64,000 nucleotides of DNA from the NCBI GenBank assembly GCA_026545765.1, contig CM048843.1:13229501-13293500 (forward strand), given 5' to 3'. Source of the stretch: Plantago major. Lineage: Eukaryota; Streptophyta; Magnoliopsida; Lamiales; Plantaginaceae. Below are positions 22,765 through 34,382 of the stretch, in pieces. The notes below the pieces were generated by a model that was not told the DNA's origin, did no database searches, and was given only the letters and a program-made list of their open reading frames with translations. Made by a program: the position numbers and the translations under genes. The stretch's first letter is position 1. Each line of letters begins with the position of its first letter.

Positions 22765-24890
22765 TGAAGTCGACACAAAAAAAAATTATGACAAAACTAA
22801 CACTTTAAAATTCTAAAACCCTAGGGAAATTGTGAACCCAAAAACTGAATTTGAAAACACCCTCCATGAGCTACGGTCTTAATTAGGGTTTAGGGTTTAG
22901 GACGGGCGGTTGTTAGGCAATGAAACACTGGTTTCACCGTCAACAATGTTAGTTTCAACATCATTAGTATTAGTTTTAAAGTTAGTTTAAGCATCAACAA
23001 TGTTAGTTTCATTGGTTTCAATTGAAATCAACATCATAAGTGTTAGTTTAATTGGTTTCAGTTAGTTTCACCAACACCATTAGTTTCGGCATTTGTTTTA
23101 GCATCATCAGCGTTAGTTTCAGCATCATTTGTATTAGTTTCAGGAACAAAGAAAGTTAGTTTCAAATTCATTAGTATTAGTTTCAGGTTCATTAAAATTA
23201 GTTTCAGGAACTCCGAATGTTAGTTTGAGGTTCATTAAAGTTAGTTTCTGGAACTCAGAAAGTTAGTTTCAGGTTCATTAAAAGTTAGTTTCAGGGCCAA
23301 CAATGTTAGTTCCAGAATAAAATAGTACTTAGTTTCAGCATCATTTGTATTACTTTCAGCATAATTAGTATTAGTTTCAGGAACAAAGAAAGTTAGTTTC
23401 AGGTTTAGTTTCAGATTCATTAAAGTTAGTTTCAGGGCCAACAATGTTATTTTCAGAACAAAATAGTATTAGTTTCAACATCATTTGTATTAGTTTCAGC
23501 ATAATTAGTATTAATTTCAGGAACTCAGAATGTTAATTTCAAGTGCATTAGTATTAGTTCAGGTTCATTAAAGTTAGTTTCAGAAACTCAGAATGTTAGT
23601 TTCAGGTTTCATTAAAGTTAGTTTCAGGAACCTAGAAAGGTAGTTTTAGGTTCATTAAAGTTAGTTTCAGCGCCAACAATGTTAGTTTCAGAACAAAATA
23701 GTATTAGTTTCAGCATCATTAGTATTAGTTTAGGAACTCAAAAGGTTAGTTTCAGGGACTCAGAAAGTTAATTTTAGGTTCATTAACCCCAAGTTAGTTT
23801 CAGGGCCAACAATGTTAATTTCAGAACAAAATAATATTAGTTTTAGGAACTTATAATTATAAAACCCTTGGGGAAATGGTGAACCCATCAACTGAATTTG
23901 AATACATCCACTGGGAGCTACGGTCTTAATTAGGGTTTAGGCCGGGTCCAGGGCGGTAGACCCGTCCTAAACCCTAATTAAGCGATTGTCGAGGCAATGA
24001 AACACTAGTTTCACCATCAACAATATTAGTTTCAGCATCATTAATATTAGTTTTAAAGTTAATTTTAGCATCAACAATCTTTGTTTCATTTGTTTCAATA
24101 TTAGTTTAATTGGTTTCAGTTAGTTTCACCAACACCATTAGTTTCGGCATTTGTTTTAGCATCGTCAGTGTTATAAGTTTCAACACCAAGTGTGTTAGTT
24201 TCAGCATTAACAATGTTGGTTTCATTAGTTTTAATTGAAGCCAACATGATAATCGACATGAGTGTTAGTTTCAGCGATAAATATTATTTACAATGTTAGT
24301 TTAATTGGTTTCAGTTAGTTTCACCAACACCATTAGTTTCATCATTTGTTTTAGAAACAATAATAATGTTAGTTTCATTAGCATCACTGGTGTTAGTTTC
24401 AGCACCAAATGTGTTAGTTTCAGCATTAACAAAGTTAGTTTCATTAGTTTCAATACCAAATGTGTTAGTTTCAACATTAACGGTGTTAATTTCGGTTGAA
24501 ACCAACATCATAATCGACATGTGTGTTAGTTTCAGAGGCAAGTATTAGTTCTGGTGTTAGTTTAATTGGTTTCAGTTAATTTCACCAACACCACTCGTTT
24601 CGACATTTGTTTCAGCATAACTTGTGTTAGTTTCAGCATCATCGGTGTTATATAGTTTCAGCATCATTTGTGTTAGTTTCAAAAGTTAGTTTCAACATCA
24701 TCATTGTTAGTTTCAGCATCATTGTGTTAGTTTCAAAAGTTAGTTTCAGCATGAAAAGTGTTGGTTTCATTAGTTTCAGTTGAAACCAACGTCATAATCG
24801 ACATGAGTGTTAGTTTCAACGGTAAATATTAGATTCAATGTTAGTTTAATTGGTTTCGGTGGTTAGTTAGTTTCATTGGTATAAACAATA
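22765..24890. repeat. 2-kb degenerate array of GTTAGTTTCA-like words with higher-order duplication
   Basis: Several dozen copies of TTAGTTTCA are spaced 15-30 bp apart by variable fillers such as GCATCATT, GGTTCATTAAA and GGAACTCAGAAA. A roughly 1-kb higher-order unit is present at least twice: the words CTGAATTTGAA, GAGCTACGGTCTTAATTAGG and GGCAATGAAACACT recur in order at 22.84-22.93 kb and 23.88-24.00 kb. The minus strand gives repetitive ETN-containing open frames, which I regard as a by-product. A few inverse words (GAAACTAAC) occur at 21.46-21.57 kb, on the other side of the MULE. Confidence 0.8.
23925..23982. repeat. palindrome with 24-bp arms containing TTTAGG
   Basis: CTTAATTAGGGTTTAGG... 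on the left pairs with ...CCTAAACCCTAATTAAG on the right, giving 24-bp arms with one mismatch around a loop of about 10 bases (CAGGGCGGTA). The earlier higher-order copy (22,879-22,900) has a short TTTAGGG run, the plant telomere-type word, but not the palindrome. Confidence 0.75.
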
Positions 24891-24944
24891 TTATTCAAAT
24901 ATAATTAGCTAGTAATTAATTAGCACTTTAATTACATGAGCATA

Positions 24945-25410
24945 CACCACAAGGAAACAGTAAAATAGTGAGGGAAAAATCTGTCACTATATTCCTTTTT
25001 TCTGTCACTAAGGGCCGCAGTGACGGATTAGTGACATAATTGTTTCCGTCACCTAAACGCTTGTCACTGATTATAGTGACGGAATATTCCGTCACAATAA
25101 TTATATTTCCGTCACAGATTCTGTTTTGGTTTTTCGTTTTTGTACGAGTTCGTGACGAAACATAGTGACAGATTTGTGACATAAATAAATTGTGATGGAA
25201 AGTATTCCGTCATAGATTAAGACTCAGTGACGGAATTTATTCCGTCATTGATTAAGACTCAATGACGGAAAGTATTCCGTCACAGATCAAGACTCAGTGA
25301 TGGAATAAATTCCGTCGCAGATTATGACATAGTCACGGAATATATTCCGTCACTGTACGTACAGAAGTGCATCAAAACTTAGTGACGGATTTGAATCCGT
25401 CACTAATTTT
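24945..25410. repeat. left terminal and subterminal repeats of CACTA B
   Basis: About a dozen copies of GTGACGGA or TCCGTCAC in both orientations follow the terminal repeat. In this class such arrays are the binding sites of the TnpA-type protein. Confidence 0.8.
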
Positions 25411-26002
25411 TTTTAATTTAAAATTTCTGCTGGAATTTGCTGGAAGCTGCTATAACCTGTCGGAATCTTATAAATTCGCTTATGTACCACATAATCACCA
25501 AAACAACATATATTAAACATCCCAATATTCAATAATTCAAAATCACAAGTTCAATATTCACCGATAAACTGTCATTGCAATAAAATATTGTTTAAAACTC
25601 AAGTCAAATACATAGAAATCACCATAACTATGATCGTGGGGTGTTAGATGAAGACGATCCAGAATCTATCCTAGCTGACAACTGTGCAAACTTGTTTGCA
25701 AACTCTCGAGACATGGCCTCTTGCCTCTCCTGCAATTGACGGATTATGTCATCCTTTTCATCTAGCTTCTCCTGCAATGACGTGATCTTTTCTCCCTGCT
25801 CTGTGATCTTATCTCCCTGCTCTACCAAAGTATCATGTACCGGTGGTCTAAGGTTGTGGCTAGAGCCACTGGAACAACTACCCAAGCTAATATATGAGGA
25901 CGTTGCACTACCCAAGCCAAGTACACCCTGTTTCACCGACTTCTTCAAGTTCTTCAATGCATGCCTCAACCATAGCCTGCATATAACATTATTAATAACA
26001 AA

Positions 26003-26014
<12 letters not shown>

Positions 26015-26094
<80 letters not shown>

Positions 26095-26239
26095 TATCTA
26101 TATATATATATATATGTACATATACATATATATATATATATGTACATATACATATATATATGTATATATGTACATATACATATATATATGTATATATGTA
26201 TATATACATATATGTATATATATGTATGTATATACATAC

Positions 26240-26336
<97 letters not shown>
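26015..26336. repeat. (TA)n / TATG / (CA)n compound microsatellite in the CACTA B intron
   Basis: Two long TA runs (about 26,015-26,090 and 26,270-26,336) flank TACATA/TGTATA variants and a short CA run. The long tyrosine-isoleucine open frames on both strands come from this alone. Confidence 0.95.
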
Positions 26337-26338
<2 letters not shown>

Positions 26339-26428
26339 CACTTAGAAATGCACTTATATAATTTTTAAAGTTAAATGTATAATCCACTTCAAAAAAACTT
26401 ATAACATCATAAATGTTCCAAGTAGTAC

Positions 26429-27065
26429 AGCAAAACACCAGCAAAATATCAAAACCGATCCATGACTATCAAAACACTAGCAACATGGCTTTAACCACAC
26501 CTAAGCAACACCTATACCAACCAACCAATTAACAAAGACCAAACGACGGAAACAACCAGCATTTGTATAATGTAATCCATGACCTTTGTGTGAAATAAAG
26601 TTTGCATATGATGAGAAGATAACAAACATTTTTATATTAGTATAACAAAACACCAACAAAACACCAAAACCAGTCCATGACTATCAAAACACTAGCAACA
26701 GGCCTTAACCACACCTAAGCAACACCTATACCAACCAACCAATTAACAAAGACCAAATGGAAACAACCAGCACTTGTATAATGTAATCCATGACCTTTGT
26801 GTGAAATAAAGTTTGCATATGATGAGAAGATAACAAACATTTTCATATTGGTACAACAAAACACCAGCAAAATATCAAAACCAGTCCATGACTATCAAAA
26901 CACTAGCAACAGGGCCTTAACCACACCTAAGCAACACCTATACCAACCAACCATTTAACAAAGACCAAACGGAAACAGCCAGCACTTGTATAATGTAATC
27001 CATTACCTTTGTGTGAAATAAAGTTTGCATATGATGAGAAGATAACAAACATTTTCATATTAAAT
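26429..27065. repeat. three-copy tandem repeat, about 212 bp unit, in the CACTA B intron
   Basis: CATGACTATCAAAACACTAG recurs at 26,461, 26,676 and 26,887, in a unit that also has CACACCTAAGCAACACC and GTGTGAAATAAAGTTTGC. The copies are very similar to each other, so the triplication is more recent than the decay of the host gene. It sits between exon blocks 4 and 5. Confidence 0.85.
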
Positions 27066-28399
27066 ATACTTGCTTTAATCTTTGCTGACTTCTCATCCAC
27101 AGGAACACCATTCTCACATTGCATCTTCAAGAACACATCAAAGGCGTTTGGCATTTCACCCCCTGCTTCCTTTGTCTATATATAGACACAAAATCATAGT
27201 GGATTTGAATAAGTCATAGTAGATACACAATTATATTTTTCAATATTCTAAATATTATTGACAGGAAATTAGTAGTAAAGACTTACCATAATTTCAACAT
27301 GAGCAATAGTAGGGATAGAGCCCCCAAAATGAATTGCCATTCCCGATCCTTCTCCATTGACCTCTGTACGTTGGTTTTGGCTCATTTGCTTGCTTAGCAC
27401 CTTAAACTCATCTGATTCCCACCTGTTACGCCACTGAGCAAACTGCTCTTCACTTAAACCTTCATCCCTTCTTTTGGACGTGGTGTAGACCTTATAAAAC
27501 CGATTCATCAATGCTGAATATTGCTTGGCAGCATGGATCTTCCATGCATGCCTTGTAAAACTCCTCATCTCGTGATTCATCCCATATATAATGTTTCTAG
27601 AAAACAGACATTAGTTACACCATGCAATTATAAACATATTGAACCATGTATATATAATGAAATGTTGTGACATAAGAAGCAATAATTTTATATTACATTG
27701 CTACTTTCAAAACTCAATCATGAAGACATGCAAATTTCCAATTTAAGTCAAACAGAACATCTTCCAAGTTTATTTGTATTCTACACATAACTAAGAAAGT
27801 TCAACCCAAACCTTATAAATGCACCAACATTTATAAGCAAGCTCAATAACAAGATTAATATCAAATTACATAAGCATGATATCCAGTCACTCACTTGAGA
27901 AACTCAGTACTTGTATCACAACCAACTTCATGCAAATAACTAAAATATAAACAAACAAATATTACCTTAAAATTGATGAAGTAGTCTCTCTTTTGGGACT
28001 CCTCAAGACACTTCCATCGGAAGGCATTGTCGTGGATCCTGCTTAAGAAGGCCTCCTTGGTCTTTGTGCCTGTACATTGAGGCATCAACCTTGCATAGAT
28101 CAAAGAAAAGAAACTAAAGTAAGAAATAAGACACAAGTGGAACTAATACGTACATATTAAATGAAAAAAAACACATGTACCGCTTCCCATCAAAGGATAT
28201 AGTGGCGACCTTGCGGTTTGAGGGGAGAGGGGGTGGCGGATCATCTGGAGGTGCATCTTCACCAGTAGTGGCAGAGACATGTGATGCTGACCCACTGGCA
28301 TACTCCAACCTGGTATGGGAGGTGTGTGAGGAAATCTGTCCACCCAGCGGTGATGTGGGGATGATGAGTCACTCAGTCCAACACTAACATCATGTCCAT

Positions 28400-29680
28400 G
28401 CCCACTAGCACCGCCTCTAGAAGTTAAAGAGTATTGATTGTAAAATGGAGCACAAGAAGTGCAATACAGTAGCCGGACACCCATAGTACATGATCCAACC
28501 AAAACAATAAACCTCACCTACACAGAACAAGCTATTAGTACTCTACTTGCATATACTAGCAGCCTGCTGAAGGTAATCCAAAACAGAATAATTCAACCTA
28601 AATTAAACCCAGCACACCTTTAGGTGCAATCTTTCAAGTTATATTTCACTTATAACCATGCAAGAACTAGCATATGTCTGTAAAGTCCTTTCACCATAAT
28701 TTTGAGATATGATGCAGCATTAAACTATACGCAACTTTACATTATGATGCATCCTCGCAGTCAATTATAGTCTACATGAATCAAACTTGGAACATTTTCT
28801 GCAACAAACTAAAATGCTATGTTCTAACTTCTAAGTGCAGAATTTACTTGGACTGTAGAACCATAAATTAGTGAAATACAAATAATTATACCAGATACAT
28901 ATGGAAAGATACCAAGAACCAAATTTATGATTTATGCCATCTGTATGCATACAACTCAGAATGACTTACTTTCAGATATCATGACCAGAGTACTGCTTAA
29001 TCTAAAGTAGTACTGCTTGTTGTATAAAATTGGATACAGATATAAATACAGATACAAATATAAAATTGGGCAAACCTGAAGAGAAGGATGGTCGATGCAG
29101 AACTTGTTGTATACCTGAATTAGAAAAATAAGAACAGTAATTAGTCCACAAAAAGAAAACAGCGATGGAAAAAAAATAAAAGAAGAAAGTTGTGGAAGAA
29201 AGTGGTGGAAGAAAAAGAAGGACGAAGGCGATGGGAATTCGCAATCAGAGAAACAAACCCATCCCAATTCGAAATCAGAGAAACAAACCCATAGCAATTC
29301 GCAATAAACCAAACCCAATTCGCAATCAGAGAAGGAAGTCGAACAGAGAGCAAACAAACCACGACCACGCAGGGGAGAAGAAAAGGCTCAGAGTAGAAGT
29401 AAATGGCAAGGGCAGAGAGGAAGGAGGAGGAAGTCGACGAATGAAAGGAGAGAATACTGTCGGATTCGTGGAGAAGAGGGAGAAGAAGGTGAGACTCACC
29501 GGATTCGTGGAGACGACGATGAGAAGAAGTCGATGGCGCGAATTCGAAGAGAGAAGAAGGCGATGGGTGTTCAATTCGAAGAGAGAAGAAGACTTATCAA
29601 GGCAGCTGTGATTTTAGGTTTTACTGGTCCAATTCGACTTAGTACAATTTTTTACTTTTTGCTCGAAAATTCACGCTCAA
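28400..29680 (-). other. 5' region of the CACTA B gene, no clear coding
   Basis: Minus-strand upstream sequence with possible noncoding leader exons and introns. The stretch near 29,160-29,600 is purine-rich and contains three copies of an AATTCGCAATCAGAGAAAC-like word. No frame resembles a known domain. A Transposase_21 gene, which would be expected here in a complete element, is absent. Confidence 0.5.
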
Positions 29681-29689
29681 TATTCTGTG

Positions 29690-30127
29690 ACGGATGAATC
29701 CGTCACTGATTTCCGCTCAATATACTGTGACGGATGAATCCGTCATTGATTTCTGCTCAATATTCCTCTTCCGGTTCGATAACTGACGGATATTTCCGTC
29801 ACTGAAACAGTGACGGAAATATCCTCACTAGATAATTAAATTTTGAGTAACACTAATTTAAAAAATGGAAAATTGTTCTTTGTGACGGATTATATTCCGT
29901 CACAATTCCGTAACTAATGAAGGGCGCGAACTTTTGGCGGTCTTATTGTGACGGATTAGTGACGACAAAGTGACGGATTAGGTTTACTGGAGAGATCCGT
30001 CACAAGTCCGTCACTATATTTTCCGATTGAGATAATCCGTCACAATTTTGTCACTAATCCGTCACTGTTAGTGACATAAACAATTGCGTCACTGATTCCC
30101 TCACTATTTCACTGTTTTCTTGTAGTG
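29690..30127. repeat. right terminal and subterminal repeats of CACTA B
   Basis: GTGACGGATGAATCCGTCAC-type palindromes repeat several times, ending with CTGTTTTCTTGTAGTG. Confidence 0.8.
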
Positions 30128-30230
30128 TGTAAAAAAAAAGTTAAATATAAATAGTTTGTAATTAATTAACACTAATGGATGGCAACTGTGTTACCAAACT
30201 CAATATAGCGAGAATTTGAAATCCACTTGA

Positions 30231-30430
30231 TTAGAATTTAGGGCTCAAAAAAATAGATTGGACTTTTTTGTAAGAGTTTATTAGATTTTAGGGCACAAAA
30301 AATAGATTTGATTTTTTTTGTAAGAGTTTATTAGATTTTAGGGCATCAAAAATAGATTGGACTTTTTTGTAAGAGTTTATTAGATTTTAGGGCACAAAAA
30401 ATAGATTGGATTTTTCTGTAAGAGTTTTAT
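30231..30430. repeat. four-copy tandem repeat, 50 bp unit
   Basis: TTAGATTTTAGGGCACAAAA recurs at 30,231, 30,281, 30,331 and 30,380, each followed by AATAGATTGGA and TTTTTTGTAAGAGTTTA. It lies about 100 bp outside CACTA B. Confidence 0.85.
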
Positions 30431-32507
30431 CAAGCTAGCCTTATATGTTAGTACAACATGTAAAGTGTCATCTTTATGTAATTTCGATATAAATAAACAT
30501 CCGCATGTTGCAATTTGAACAACTTGGCGGAGAATAGTCTTCAAGTCAGTCACCACCCCGTGAACTCAATCCATAACTCACAAATGAACCCGGTAATTAA
30601 GGGACTGGTTGGTATAGAACTAAAACCTTAAGTTTCGTAAAAATTTAGGTGTTTTTAACCCGGTTTTCTGAACTTCATTTCTATACCAATCACTCCCTAA
30701 GATTTTAAGCAGCCCGTTACAAAGTTCTAAGAGTCACAATATTATCAAGAACAAGTTCTCTCCACACCAGGGGCCGAACCAATTGATAAATTCACCCGGT
30801 GCAAAACTTATCATCAATCGTTTGAGCTTGCCATTCAAAATCATTTAGCACTGTACTTCGGAATTTTCTTAAACAGGTGAGAAGCCTAATGTGGCACCTT
30901 CATATCCACTAACTCATTGATCTTTATTCTATAATATGATAGCTAGCACACAATAAATTGTGAATTTTTTATCTAATTCTAAAGTCTTACACCTCATAAA
31001 CTTGAATAAACAAACATCATTAGCCAAAATTATGCCTACTTAAGCATATGTACATCAGTACATGCATGTTCATCCGACCAGTTCTAGTTTTTGGCCCATG
31101 CGAACTGTTTCGCCACATAAGTCCCCAATTTTTTTAGCCCCAATTCCAGAAGCTGCATAGGCAAGGACGGATACTCTGAATATGCAATAAGTATTTTTCT
31201 ACACATAAAAAGAATAATCAGATTTGGTGGTGGTTTAGTGGTTTGAGCCTGAAGTTACATAAGGGATTAATGATACCTTTTTTATAGTACTCCTATTTCT
31301 TATTTTGCTAGATTATTCTTACGGGCACATTTTCAGAACTTGACCTGGGCCAATTTATTATTGGACCAGTCCTGGACCATGATTCAACCAAATTAGTTCC
31401 TATAAATCAACTCGAAACTACTCAACAAACATTCAAGTTGAGATCCTGACTTCGCCACTATATATATGCAACCCGCGCAGATTGTGAAGTTTACAACATC
31501 TTTCGCATATCAATTAGGCAAGTCTATATCACATATTTTAAATCGTTGAACTAGTTAGAAATGCAGCCTATATTGAATTCAAGCTTATACAAATGCAAGT
31601 AAAGGTATCAGAAAAGTGACAAGACTCACTATCCGTGTCCGTAAATGAGTGATCAATTGCACACGTATAAAAGATTTTGATGTAACTCATTTTTTTTTTT
31701 TCTTGAGTTGCAAGCATTAATAAATTAATTAATGTTGACAAAATGTGCCTTGGTAATTACTAGTATACCTTTGTGTCAATTTTGTCGAAAAGTTTGAAGA
31801 TTCTTCTTCACTAATAGTGAGTTTGCCAATGAGTCGACACGGATTATATTCCATTACATTATTGATTAAGCATTATTGGTCTTTCTTGTCAATTAGTTGT
31901 CCGACTTAGCTTCAAATTAAATGAACTTAAAGGAGCTAGCTAGAGAAAGATATAAAGTAGCACTTGCATTTGTTTGTTCAAACTTCAAAGACATAGAGAT
32001 TATGTCCCGCATATTATTTCAAACAGCAAATCAATTGTAATCTTGTAATAATCTTTGTTAATCATACACTTAATTGTCAAGTCATTTCTCACTTTGTCAC
32101 TTTATGATTGTTTAATTACAATAGAGAAAATTCTCGTACACTATCTTCATTAGTAGTACCACTAATGAAGATAGAAATGGTGAATCATGATTTTATATAG
32201 AATAGAAAACTTTGTATTTTCATGCTTTAATTCTTAATATATGGACATATTGAAGAGGATCCGGTCAAATAAAGAAAGAAATGAGATTATATAGTTGACT
32301 CAAAGATAATCATACATAATAAGTTTATTTATAAATATTTAATATTGCATGTTGCAACTCAATGGAATATTTTTGCATAGACTACAACTAGAACGATCGC
32401 ATTGACATTTTTATCAGGAGGGCAGAAATGATAAGATCAAGAATTTGAGGACTTGGATGCCAAATTACCAAATGGAGGAGTACAAGGACTTGAAGTTGAA
32501 TTAAAAA
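30431..32507. other. intergenic DNA, no gene seen
   Basis: AT-rich with scattered GC patches. Around 30,770 and 31,350 are short stretches that look like worn-down transposon ends (GGGGCCGAACCAATTGAT, TTGACCTGGGCC), but no element could be delimited. No open frame is of interest. Confidence 0.5.
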
Positions 32508-33395
32508 GGGAAAAAATTCATTTTAGTGCTTAAGTTGTGTGATTATCGTTTTGCAGTTGTATTGCGTCCATTTTGCAGACTTAAGTTGTGTATTCGTCCA
32601 ATTTTGGTACTCCGTTAGTCAAATTTAACGGAACCGTTAACTTTGACCGAATTAGTAAGAATTAACATGAATTAGTCGATTTCCGTCAAGTCGGCGCGTG
32701 AACTACACACGCTCCTAATAAAATATTAATATATTTTAATTAAACAATTAATAATATTCGATTAATAGTAATATTTTTTTATTAATTTTATTCAATTTTC
32801 CATTGATCATGAAACTTTTTTATTAGTATTGGTCGATTTTCTATTAATGATGAATTAATTTTTTAATTAATATTTATTAATATTAATATTTTTTTAATAT
32901 TAGTCGATTTTCATTGATGATGAATTAACCTTTTTATTAATATTAAATATTATTAATTTTTTTATCAATATTAGTTGATTTTCCCATTGATCATGATTTA
33001 TTTTTTTAAATTAAAATTTATTAATATTAATATTTTTTTATTTATATTAGTCGATTTTTCATTGATCATGAATTAATTTTTTTAATATTTATTAATATTA
33101 ATAATTTTTTTATTAATATTAGTCAATTTTATTGATCATGAATTACTTTTTAATTAAAATTTATTAATATTTTATTTGGAGCGCGTTCAATTCACGCGCC
33201 GACTTGACAGAAAATCGACTAATTCACGCTAATTCTTACTAATTCGGTCAAAGTTAACGGTTCCGTTAAGTTTGACTAACGGAGTATCAAAATTGAACGA
33301 ATACACAACTTAATGTAGCAAAATTGGACGGTCACAACATAAGGTATCAAAACGATTAGTGTCACAACTTGAGGTATTAAAAATGGATTTTTCTC
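32508..33395. mobile_element. foldback element with about 220-bp inverted arms (MULE-like MITE)
   Basis: The left arm starts GGGAAAAAATTCATTTTAG. The right arm, read in reverse, starts GAGAAAAATCCATTTTTAAT. The arms stay similar for some 220 bp, sharing CTCCGTTAGTCAAA, AACGGAACCGTTAACTTTGA and GTCAAGTCGGCGCGTGAA. Between them lies an AT-rich tandem array with the word TTAGTCGATTTTCATTGATG. Long arms and a G-A-rich tip suggest a Mutator-type MITE. Flanking 9-mers do not match cleanly, so the superfamily is tentative. Confidence 0.65.
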
Positions 33396-34382
33396 ATTAA
33401 GGTAGACACGTAGTTTTATGTGAAAAATTAAAGTAGTACTTCCTCCGTCCCGGATCAAGCTTCCCGTTTTGACTTTTTGCGGTCAAATTTTTCCAACTTT
33501 GACTACGAATTAATCTTAAACCGCAAAAGTAAAATGTTCAATTTTTTTATATAATGAAACCACCTTTAGATTCTATAAAAAAATACTTTTTTAATCTATC
33601 CATAGTGTTAAACAACTAGATACTTTCCATGTCTTAGAATAAATGTGCCATTTTATTATTGACATGAAAATTAAAGTATAGTGTTAAAATGTATTATTAG
33701 GTCAAATTATTAGTACTAGTTTATATGTGAATTGTGATTTAACTTTGCCAAAGTGGAAAGTAAACATTTGTTGTGGTATAAATTAATACAAATGAAATAG
33801 GCTATTATTTTAAAATGGGTGAGTATTATTTGGAGATAAACTTACATTATCGTTCCACGAGATGAGTTATGAACTAACCAGGTCATAAAATGAAATATTA
33901 GACCAGTTTCTCTATACGTAACGCGGAGTATTCTCTAATACTATTATATATTAATATCATATGATTTTTCTATTTTTTATAAAAATAAAATATTTTACTT
34001 CTTCAGTTTCGTTCTAAGTTTTCCATTTTATCATTTTTACCGTCTCACTCAAAACTTCTCATTTTCAATTTTGACGATTAAACTATATACCCCAAATATT
34101 CCATAATATACTCATATTTACGACTTTACCAACAAACTATTTATTTTATATTTATTATTTATTGGTTCTCCATTTTAAATATACAATTTAGTTGATAAAA
34201 TTTTAGAGGGAGAAAATAGAAAAATAATGGACCAATGACCATGCATATAGATAGATACGTGGATAAAGTAGCACCTTTCTATCCTCCTATGCCTCCTCGT
34301 ACGGACGGACAACTACATCGTGAGGTGAGGACAGGAAGATACATACACCTGGACATGACACCAACGCAAATATTCCTACTTA
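33396..34382. other. intergenic DNA with a truncated Stowaway-like end
   Basis: At 33,439 a CTTCCTCCGTCCCGGATC end followed by CCCGTTTTGACTTTTTGCGG opens a Stowaway-like MITE whose other end is missing. A worn-down similar end may lie near 34,005. The rest is AT-rich with nothing recognised. Confidence 0.5.

Larger units (their letters stand above)
25628..28360 (-). pseudogene. Ptta/En-Spm (TnpA-like) transposase-family gene, multi-exon
   Basis: Exon-like blocks on the minus strand, from 5' to 3'. Block 1, about 28,360-28,181, is proline-rich and ends FDGKR. Block 2, 28,089-27,966, reads KTKEAFLSRIHDNAFRWKCL. Block 3, 27,596-27,287, carries FTRHAWKIHAAKQYSALMN, WRNRWES and FGGSIPTIAHVE, the core of the Ptta family. 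Block 4, about 27,175-27,069, reads PNAFDVFLKMQCENGVPVDE. Block 5, 25,976-25,628, ends in a heptad-like coiled coil ([20 protein letters not shown]) and a serine-rich tail. Most edges have GT/AG. The phase between blocks 2 and 3 does not agree, so a small exon was missed or the frame has changed. A clear start ATG is not seen. Introns hold microsatellites and a 3-copy repeat. The product would bind the subterminal palindromes; it is probably non-functional now. Confidence 0.65.
24945..30127 (-). mobile_element. CACTA element B, TnpA/Ptta-only
   Basis: The left end is CACCACAAGGAAACAG and the right end CTGTTTTCTTGTAGTG, inverse apart from two or three bases. Both are followed inward by subterminal palindromes of the type GTGACGGAATATTCCGTCAC (to about 25,410 and from about 29,690). 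The total is 5.18 kb. The single recognisable gene is on the minus strand and belongs to the Ptta/En-Spm (PF03004-type) group. No Transposase_21 (TnpD-like DDE) gene is present, so the element would be non-autonomous. Flanking three-base words (ATA on the left, TGT on the right) do not match. The left tip has C in place of the T of CACTA. Confidence 0.85.

Noticed and set aside
22879-22900. Interstitial telomere tract
   Set aside because: Under three TTTAGGG units, too short to call a telomere relic; common in plant DNA.
24311-24541. Minus-strand frame of repeated ETN residues, possible repeat protein
   Set aside because: It spans only part of the GTTAGTTTCA array, other stretches are closed by stops, and the filler length is not kept in multiples of three.
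25992-26444. Long tyrosine/isoleucine-repeat open frames on both strands
   Set aside because: They are direct translations of the TA/CA microsatellite and have no independent support.
29192-29611. 139-codon arginine/lysine-rich plus-strand frame
   Set aside because: It lies in the purine-rich 5' region of CACTA B, antisense to its gene, and contains tandem words; a composition effect.
31225-31450. Possible tRNA-derived SINE (TGGTTTAGTGG A-box-like and AGTTGAGATCC B-box-like words)
   Set aside because: The two words are about 200 bp apart, far beyond normal spacing, and no tail or target duplication is visible.
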